Below are positions 7,066 through 11,271 of a DNA stretch of 11,271 bases, one piece after another. The stretch is from CBDUEV01 sp965366365 (lineage in GTDB: Bacteria > Actinomycetota > Acidimicrobiia > Spongiisociales > JAENVV01), in assembly GCA_965366365.1 (NCBI GenBank), contig CBDUEV010000086.1:1-11271 (forward strand), written 5' to 3'. The number at the start of each line of letters is the position of its first letter. Position 1 is the first letter of the stretch. A program made the translations under genes and the position numbers. The notes beneath the pieces were generated by a model. It worked only from the letters and a program-made list of their open reading frames with translations. It had not been told where the DNA came from and ran no database searches.

Positions 7066-8210
7066 CACAACCGCATATGTCGGGCGATCAGGTTCTTCTG
7101 GATGTCCGACGTCCCGGAGTAGATCCTTCCCGCCACCGCATCTCGAAGCTCTCGTTCGAATCCTGATTCGACCATGTAGCCGAGGCCGCCGTGGACCTGG
7201 ATGGTGTCGAGACTCGATTGCACGAAGGTCTCGGAGAGAAACAGTTTGACCATGGCGGATTCCATCGGATTCGAAGTGCTCCGAGTCATCGACCACCCCA
7301 AGTGGTAGAGCAACAGCCTGCCTGCCTCGAGCCGGACCTTCATGTCGACGAGTCGATGCGAAACGGCTTGGAACTTCCCGATCGATTGACCGAACTGCTT
7401 GCGCTGCCGGGCGTATTCGACCGAGGTCTCCAGCTGGCGCTGCATGGTTCCCACCGAGCTGGCCAGGATGACACCGCGCTCCCAATCCATCGAGTGGTTG
7501 AAGATGGCCATTCCGGAGCCGAGCTTCCCCACGAGGTTCTCGGCTGGGACACGGCACTCGTCGAAGATCAACTCGCTCATGGGCGAGGTCCGCAGACCCA
7601 TCTTGTGGAACGGCGCCCCGACGGTCAGGCCGGGAGTGTCACGTTCGACCAGAAACGCCGAAAGGCCGAAGGCGCCCTTGGAACGATCGGTGACGGCAAA
7701 CACCACGAAGACATCGGCGATCGGGGCGTTGGTGATCCACGTCTTGGAACCGTTCAGGACATAGTCCCCACCATCCTTCGTGGCGGTGGTGGCCATGGCA
7801 AAGGCGTCCGAACCCGAGTCGGGCTCGGACATACCTTGCACACCCACCAGGCTCCCGTCGCACAGGCCGGGGAGGTAGCGCTGTTTCTGCTCCTCGGTGC
7901 CGAAACGGATGAGGGGAACCTCACACGACCACATTTGGGCGTTGAGTGAGAAGATCAGCCCGTTGTCACGGCAACCGTATCCGAGCGCTTCCATGGCCAG
8001 GATGATCGTGAGGGGGTCGGCGCCCTGGCCCCCATACTCTTCCGGCACCGGCAAGCCTTGGATGCCGAACGCGGCGCACTTGTTCCACGCTTCTCGGTTG
8101 AAGGAATGGCCTGCATCGGACTCGACCATGTCATGGTCGAGGTGTTCCTTCGAGAAGCCGATCACAGAGTCGCGGAAACGGAGTTGTTCTTCTGTCCAGG
8201 AGAAATCCAT
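7065..8210 (-). CDS. Acyl-CoA-dehydrogenase-fold flavoprotein, likely aminoacyl-carrier-protein dehydrogenase (PltE-like)
   Basis: 381 residues from the ATG at 8210-8208 (MDFSWTEEQLRFRD), the usual length for the fold. The frame remains open upstream, but only as an antisense-type extension through the neighbouring gene. Seen: PVPEEYGGQG (54-63), the flavin-contact region GMSEPDSGSD (126-135), WITNAPIAD (158-166), RKQFGQSIGKFQAVSHRL (270-287), and QVHGGLGYMVESGFE (338-352). The usual catalytic Glu of fatty acyl-CoA dehydrogenases (IYEGTS) is replaced: the sequence reads IYSGTSDIQ (363-371). A glutamate instead appears at 244 in SMDWERGV, the position used by isovaleryl-CoA dehydrogenase and PltE. 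PltE oxidises L-prolyl-S-carrier protein to the pyrrole-2-carboxyl thioester. The immediate overlap with an adenylation gene strongly suggests an aminoacyl-carrier substrate rather than fatty acid oxidation. Isovaleryl-CoA-type catabolism is the main alternative. Confidence 0.88.
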   Translation of the reverse strand: MDFSWTEEQLRFRDSVIGFSKEHLDHDMVESDAGHSFNREAWNKCAAFGIQGLPVPEEYGGQGADPLTIILAMEALGYGCRDNGLIFSLNAQMWSCEVPLIRFGTEEQKQRYLPGLCDGSLVGVQGMSEPDSGSDAFAMATTATKDGGDYVLNGSKTWITNAPIADVFVVFAVTDRSKGAFGLSAFLVERDTPGLTVGAPFHKMGLRTSPMSELIFDECRVPAENLVGKLGSGMAIFNHSMDWERGVILASSVGTMQRQLETSVEYARQRKQFGQSIGKFQAVSHRLVDMKVRLEAGRLLLYHLGWSMTRSTSNPMESAMVKLFLSETFVQSSLDTIQVHGGLGYMVESGFERELRDAVAGRIYSGTSDIQKNLIARHMRL

Positions 8211-8226
8211 CTTTGAGTGGCTCGGG

Positions 8227-9477
8227 TCAGGCGACGCCGACAGGGGTGCGGGAACCGGATTTCTCGATGATTCGCCGCATCGCCACCAACCCGTCCAGGG
8301 GCTCTTCGTCGTAGATCCGCCCACCGAGGATGTCGAGAATCTCGCTCCTGTGGTCGGTGAAGTGGAGCAGATAGCCCCACCCGAGTGGATTGGCCCAGAA
8401 GGAGGACATGAGGTCTTGGACAACGTCCATGCCGCGTTCGCAAACTTCCTCGTAGGCGGCGAATGGTCGGGCGCTGTCGTCGAGTTCGCCGTCCAGGTAT
8501 TGCTCCAGGTAGGCAGCGGCCTTTTCGGCTTCGGCCATGGCGAGATGGATCCCAAACGAGAAGAAGGGATCGATGAACCGATGGGCATCGCCGACACACA
8601 TCCATCCTTTGCCCGAGAACTCTGGAATCTGGTACGAGAAGTTGGCCGTGGCGTGTACATCCTCGACGGTCTCGACATCCTCCACCCGCTCGGTCAGATT
8701 CGGGTTCATCTCCCTGAGCTCACGCCAGAAGAAGTCCTCTTTGCTCTCCTTCTTCGACTTGAAGTAGGAGGCCGGGGTCACGATCCCCAGGGAAACCACC
8801 TCCGGGTCGATCGGGATCATCCAAGCCCAGTGGTCGACCTCCTTGTAGAACAAGAGGGTGTTGCCTTCCTCGTCGCCGGGGTTGCGGACTGCGCCCTTGA
8901 GGTGGCTGTAGATGGCGATCTGGTTCTCGAAGCCGCCCCGCTCTCGCTTGGCGGCGATGCCAAGCCCGGACAACCAGGTCTTGCGGCCCGAGGCGTCGAT
9001 CAGGGCGTCGGCTTCGATCGTCTCGATCCCTGCTTCGGTCTGAACGGTGACACCGCAGATGGCGCCTTGTTCGTCGAAGAGAGGTTGGAGCGCCTTGCCC
9101 TTCAGCAGCTGGGCACCCCGCTCGATGGCCGTGTCGAGCAGCATCTTGTCGAAGACCGACCGTCGAACCTGGTAGGTCTCGACGTCGATGCGCTTCTCGC
9201 CGTCAAACCGAGTGATGGGAACGTCGAACTTGCTCGTCCCCTTGGTGCCGTACACGGTGCCGGCACGCTTGATCGGGAACTGGTGTCGGATCATCTCGTC
9301 GCCCAGGCCGAAGTCGCGGATCTTTTCGGCCGCCCACCCCGTCATCGATTCGCCGATGTGGAATCTCGGGAATGTGTCCTGCTCGATGATGATCGAGTCG
9401 ATCCCGCGTTCGCCGAGATACAGGGCGCTGGTAGAACCCGCGGGTCCGCCTCCGACAATCACTACCTGTGTACGCAT
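8227..9477 (-). CDS. FAD-dependent halogenase-like flavoenzyme (PltA/tryptophan-halogenase superfamily)
   Basis: 416 residues from an ATG with a strong upstream AAGGGGGG site. Seen in order: FAD dinucleotide motif VIVGGGPAGS (6-15), FPRFHIGES (36-44), FPIKRAGTVYG (67-77) with Lys70 at the place of the halogenase catalytic lysine, the halogenase signature W217-A-W-M-I-P222 (WxWxIP), and GDAHRFIDPFFSFG (296-309), which contains both the second FAD-binding GD motif and the FxxPxxSxG pattern (F301, P304, S307, G309). Established for the family: reduced flavin plus oxygen makes a hydroperoxide that oxidises chloride or bromide, and hypohalite reaches the substrate via the lysine. PltA acts on a pyrrolyl-carrier thioester. 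The 16-nt gap to the PltE-like gene suggests one operon. The protein is a little short, and a role as a non-halogenating monooxygenase or reductase (geranylgeranyl-reductase relatives share the fold) cannot be excluded. A flavin reductase is not in the window; such partners are often encoded elsewhere. Confidence 0.85.
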   Translation of the reverse strand: MRTQVVIVGGGPAGSTSALYLGERGIDSIIIEQDTFPRFHIGESMTGWAAEKIRDFGLGDEMIRHQFPIKRAGTVYGTKGTSKFDVPITRFDGEKRIDVETYQVRRSVFDKMLLDTAIERGAQLLKGKALQPLFDEQGAICGVTVQTEAGIETIEADALIDASGRKTWLSGLGIAAKRERGGFENQIAIYSHLKGAVRNPGDEEGNTLLFYKEVDHWAWMIPIDPEVVSLGIVTPASYFKSKKESKEDFFWRELREMNPNLTERVEDVETVEDVHATANFSYQIPEFSGKGWMCVGDAHRFIDPFFSFGIHLAMAEAEKAAAYLEQYLDGELDDSARPFAAYEEVCERGMDVVQDLMSSFWANPLGWGYLLHFTDHRSEILDILGGRIYDEEPLDGLVAMRRIIEKSGSRTPVGVA

Positions 9478-9481
9478 AATG

Positions 9482-9489
9482 CCCCCCTT
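9482..9489 (-). promoter_or_regulatory. Ribosome binding site of the halogenase-like gene
   Basis: AAGGGGGG on the minus strand ends 4 nt before the ATG at 9477-9475. It decides the start: an in-frame upstream start near 9549 would add 24 residues that precede the MRTQVVIVGG nucleotide-binding strand and lack family character. The remaining 9490-9616 spacer holds no gene. It has a TACAGT hexamer on the minus strand that could be a -10, but without a matching -35. Confidence 0.6.
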
Positions 9490-9616
9490 GTGGCTCTCAG
9501 AGGGACATGCTCGGAACTCGCGATCGTGCTTGTCGTCCCCCAACAGCAAGCTGCAATGTTCCCCAGAACTGTAGCAACATCGCCAAGTTTTGGGTAGCGC
9601 CCCCCAGCGTGCCTCG

Positions 9617-11095
9617 TCAGAACTGGTTCCCGGCTGGAACCGATCCCTGCTCGGGCACTGTTGGCTTGGGTTCCGACGTCTTGCCTGCTCCGAGCGCCAC
9701 CAGCAGCACCAGCACGAACGGGATGAGCTGGGAGCGCTGTCTGGCCATGATGCCCAGATTGAGGACCGGACTGTGACCGAAGATGAAGCCGGCGGTGTAG
9801 ATGAGGGCGAACATCACGTAGGGCTCCCGCCACCTGGCTCTGAAGTTCTTAACGATGGCGGGGGTCCGCCAGATGAAGAGTGCCAGCAGGAATGAGCCCT
9901 CGACGATGCTGCTCACCAACGCCTGGATGTTGTGAGCGTCGGTCGGGAGGGGGCGGAACACCACGCGCAGGACCGCTTCGGGAACGTCGAGTGGTGAGCG
10001 GATGGCGGTACCTTCCACGGCAGAACCTCCCTTGTCGGTCTGGTCCTCGACGCCGGAAAAGATCGGATCCAGCTCATCTTCCACCAGTGATGCCGAGACG
10101 CCGGCACTCAGGTCGACGCCGAAGTCCTGAATGGCGTAGCTCACGGCCGCCACGAGCACCACGGCGATCCCCACCAACGAGATGAGGCGGCGCAGCCGCG
10201 CCGCCTCCAAAGTGGGCCTCCGGCCGAGGAACATTGCGCCTGCCACCGACAGGATGAGGAGCAGGGCGATGTGGGAGCGGATGAGTCCTGCTCCGGTGAG
10301 ACCGATCGCCAGGACGGCCACCCATTTCGGTCGGTAGTCCGCGAAAAGGCGAACGGCTCCGTATGCGGATAGGCCGATGAACAGAGTGATGAGGGACTCT
10401 TTGCCGATGCTCGAAGGCCAGTAGATGATGTTCGGGAAGAAGAAGACCAGAAGTGCGTACCATTTGAGGCCGACGGTCTTCACCGAGCGCCGAAACGCCG
10501 TGTAGTAGAGGATCTGCCCGACGAACGCCAGAGTGGCGAAGATGAAGAAGCCGCCGAGCTTGGTGGGAATGTACGGGATGTAGAGAAACCCGGCGGCGGC
10601 GTCGATGAAATCAGTGCCGGTGCCGAGTGGCGGAAGCTGAAGCGATCGCCAAATCGGCGAGTACTGCACGCCGCGACCGTGATACCCGGTGGCATCCCCG
10701 ACACCGTTGTAGAGCACCTGAAGTGCCCAGTAGCGTCCGCCAGAAGCGAACATCTTGGCTGCCCATCCGGCCATGAGCAGGTTCGGGAGCCATTTCTTGT
10801 CGGCCGGCTGGCCGAGAGAGCGGGCGGCCAGGCCCGCCGGCAATGCCAGCACCATGAGGAGCAGGAAAGTCCCGGATTCTGCGCTCTGGAACGCCACGGA
10901 CACGATGAGCCCGAGGGTGAGCGCGGCGATGATCATCCAGAAGGTCGGGGGAAGTCGCTTTTCGTCGTAGGCCACCCCCATTCCCGCCCAGGTGGGCGCC
11001 GGAGGATCGTCTGGTTGAGGGTTCTCGGAAGTCACGGCGTGAACGGTACTCGGTGTCTGTCGTTTCCGGAAGAGACTGTCGATGTGCAGGTGCAC
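9617..11095 (-). CDS. Multi-pass membrane protein, probable polysaccharide polymerase (Wzy/EpsG-like)
   Basis: 492 residues from a GTG with a good site, GGAGG, 5 nt upstream. Residues 1-50 are a polar cytoplasmic-type tail. Hydrophobic segments follow at about 52-70, 76-93, 104-118, 179-199, 210-226, 233-250, 258-290 (one or two), 304-323, 393-408, 425-441 and 455-470. Two long polar loops (about 119-178 and 324-392) are the sort of exposed loops seen in O-antigen polymerases and ligases. FFFPNIIYWPSSIGKESLI (218-236) resembles the aromatic-P-x-(I/L)-x-x-W-S-S-x-x-x-K-(D/E)-S signature of EpsG-like and related putative polymerases, and MARQRSQLIPF (450-460) resembles the conserved arginine-rich loop entering the last helix. 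Expected role: polymerising lipid-linked repeat units outside the membrane. The family is very divergent, so O-antigen ligase or a transporter-like role are alternatives; no enzyme motif proves it. A 139-nt gap separates it from the halogenase-like gene, so it may be its own unit or the operon head. Confidence 0.72.
   Translation of the reverse strand: MHLHIDSLFRKRQTPSTVHAVTSENPQPDDPPAPTWAGMGVAYDEKRLPPTFWMIIAALTLGLIVSVAFQSAESGTFLLLMVLALPAGLAARSLGQPADKKWLPNLLMAGWAAKMFASGGRYWALQVLYNGVGDATGYHGRGVQYSPIWRSLQLPPLGTGTDFIDAAAGFLYIPYIPTKLGGFFIFATLAFVGQILYYTAFRRSVKTVGLKWYALLVFFFPNIIYWPSSIGKESLITLFIGLSAYGAVRLFADYRPKWVAVLAIGLTGAGLIRSHIALLLILSVAGAMFLGRRPTLEAARLRRLISLVGIAVVLVAAVSYAIQDFGVDLSAGVSASLVEDELDPIFSGVEDQTDKGGSAVEGTAIRSPLDVPEAVLRVVFRPLPTDAHNIQALVSSIVEGSFLLALFIWRTPAIVKNFRARWREPYVMFALIYTAGFIFGHSPVLNLGIMARQRSQLIPFVLVLLVALGAGKTSEPKPTVPEQGSVPAGNQF
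9625..9641. repeat. Inverted repeat in the last codons of the membrane protein gene
   Basis: GGTTCC (9625-9630), loop CGGCT (9631-9635), GGAACC (9636-9641) form a perfect 6-bp stem just before the stop codon of the minus-strand gene. It encodes the tail VPAGNQF and could act as part of a transcript-end structure. No T-run follows, so it may be chance. Confidence 0.35.
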
Positions 11096-11100
11096 AGAAT

Positions 11101-11105
11101 CCTCC
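11101..11105 (-). promoter_or_regulatory. Ribosome binding site of the membrane protein gene
   Basis: GGAGG on the minus strand with a 5-nt spacer (ATTCT) before the GTG at 11095-11093. It favours this GTG over a second in-frame GTG at 11035, which has no such site. Confidence 0.7.
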
Positions 11106-11143
11106 AGACAGCAAAGCCGGGACGGCTAGGGTTCTGTCGGTGC

Positions 11144-11162
11144 GCAGGTCCGACGGACCTGC
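11144..11162. promoter_or_regulatory. Perfect 19-bp dyad, operator-like
   Basis: GCAGGTCCGACGGACCTGC is a perfect inverted repeat, 9 bp on each side of a single central A. It lies 48 nt upstream of the membrane protein's GTG. A one-base centre would make a poor RNA hairpin unless a 3-nt loop opens (8-bp stem), so a DNA operator for a dimeric repressor is a reasonable reading. Nearby shorter dyads are CTGGC-C-GCCAG (11166-11176) and GACGGCCGTC (11196-11205). No recognised regulator motif is matched. Confidence 0.5.
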
Positions 11163-11216
11163 TGCCTGGCCGCCAGAAAACGTATCCAGACCGGAGACGG
11201 CCGTCGGTTCGAGGAT

Positions 11217-11258
11217 GCCGGGCTGAAGGGGCCGGGCTGAAGGGGCCGGGCTGAAGGG
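11217..11258. repeat. Three-copy 14-bp tandem repeat
   Basis: The unit gccgggctgaaggg occurs exactly three times (11217-11230, 11231-11244, 11245-11258), followed by a decayed partial copy ending gcagaaggggg. The array lies about 120 nt upstream of the membrane protein gene and reaches close to the window edge. The period is not a multiple of three and no coding frame is evident. Confidence 0.88.
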
Positions 11259-11271
11259 GCAGAAGGGGGCG

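Noticed and set aside
7066..7557. N-terminal extension of the adenylation gene and, similarly, of the dehydrogenase gene (8211-8678)
   Set aside because: The open frames continue upstream only inside neighbouring genes; the family N-termini start at the ATGs at 7065 and 8210.
7897..9597. Long open frame on the plus strand opposite the halogenase-like and dehydrogenase genes (over 560 codons)
   Set aside because: It mirrors well-supported minus-strand enzymes, has no recognisable domain, and arises because GC-rich codon bias removes stop codons from the complementary frame.
9541..9600. Possible promoter or inverted repeat (ATGTT...AACAT, GTTC...GAAC) before the halogenase-like gene
   Set aside because: Arms are only 4-5 bp and no -35/-10 pair with acceptable spacing was found.
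11195..11225. tRNA-like GGTTCGA sequence in the upstream spacer
   Set aside because: Flanking bases do not pair as a T-arm and no acceptor, D- or anticodon stems can be built around it.
1..11271. Mobile element, integrase, attachment site or CRISPR origin for the central trio
   Set aside because: No transposase or integrase motif, no long terminal inverted repeats and no spacer-repeat array were seen; base composition of the trio looks like its neighbours by eye.

Overview
The DNA is visibly GC-rich. Genes are tightly packed with ATGA overlaps, GTG starts are common, and ribosome binding sites are G-rich (AAGGGGGG type). Open frames antisense to the real genes are also long, which is typical of GC-biased third codon positions. 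This fits a high-GC actinobacterium, although no marker in the window fixes the lineage. No rRNA, tRNA, CRISPR array, transposase or phage gene was seen.

Layout. (1) Positions 1-3155, minus strand: the tail of a surface-polysaccharide operon. Read 5' to 3' it holds a GT4 glycosyltransferase, a GT4 glycosyltransferase fused to a GNAT acyltransferase domain, and the N-terminal third of a WecA/MraY-like polyprenyl-phosphate sugar-1-phosphate transferase that leaves the window. Every junction overlaps (4 nt, then 13 nt). (2) Positions 3156-3390: a divergent intergenic region with a perfect-arm inverted repeat. (3) Positions 3391-5346, plus strand: a long membrane-anchored CapD/WbpM/PglF-type nucleotide-sugar 4,6-dehydratase. 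(4) Positions 5347-5484: a convergent intergenic spacer made largely of three successive short tandem duplications, with a TTCG-loop hairpin that could be a terminator. (5) Positions 5485-9477, minus strand: a three-gene set, read 5' to 3' as an FAD-dependent halogenase-like enzyme, an acyl-CoA-dehydrogenase-fold enzyme and a standalone amino-acid adenylation enzyme. (6) Positions 9617-11095, minus strand: a multi-membrane-segment protein resembling a polysaccharide polymerase (Wzy/EpsG-like). (7) Positions 11096-11271: its upstream region, with a 19-bp perfect dyad and a three-copy 14-bp tandem repeat.

How they may work together. The flanking genes look like ordinary exopolysaccharide or O-antigen-type assembly: nucleotide-sugar modification, lipid-linked initiation, glycosyl transfer, possible N-acylation and polymerisation. 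The central trio does not. Its combination matches the enzyme types that make pyrrole-2-carboxyl (and chloropyrrole) thioesters from a carrier-protein-bound amino acid, as PltF, PltE and PltA do in pyoluteorin biosynthesis. The acyl-CoA-dehydrogenase-like protein has the PltE-like relocated glutamate. The flavoenzyme has WxWxIP and FxxPxxSxG halogenase motifs and a candidate catalytic lysine. The adenylation pocket is DltA/PltF-like. The carrier protein such a pathway needs is not in the window. Whether the trio makes a free small molecule or an aminoacyl/pyrrolyl group that decorates the polysaccharide is the most interesting open question here.
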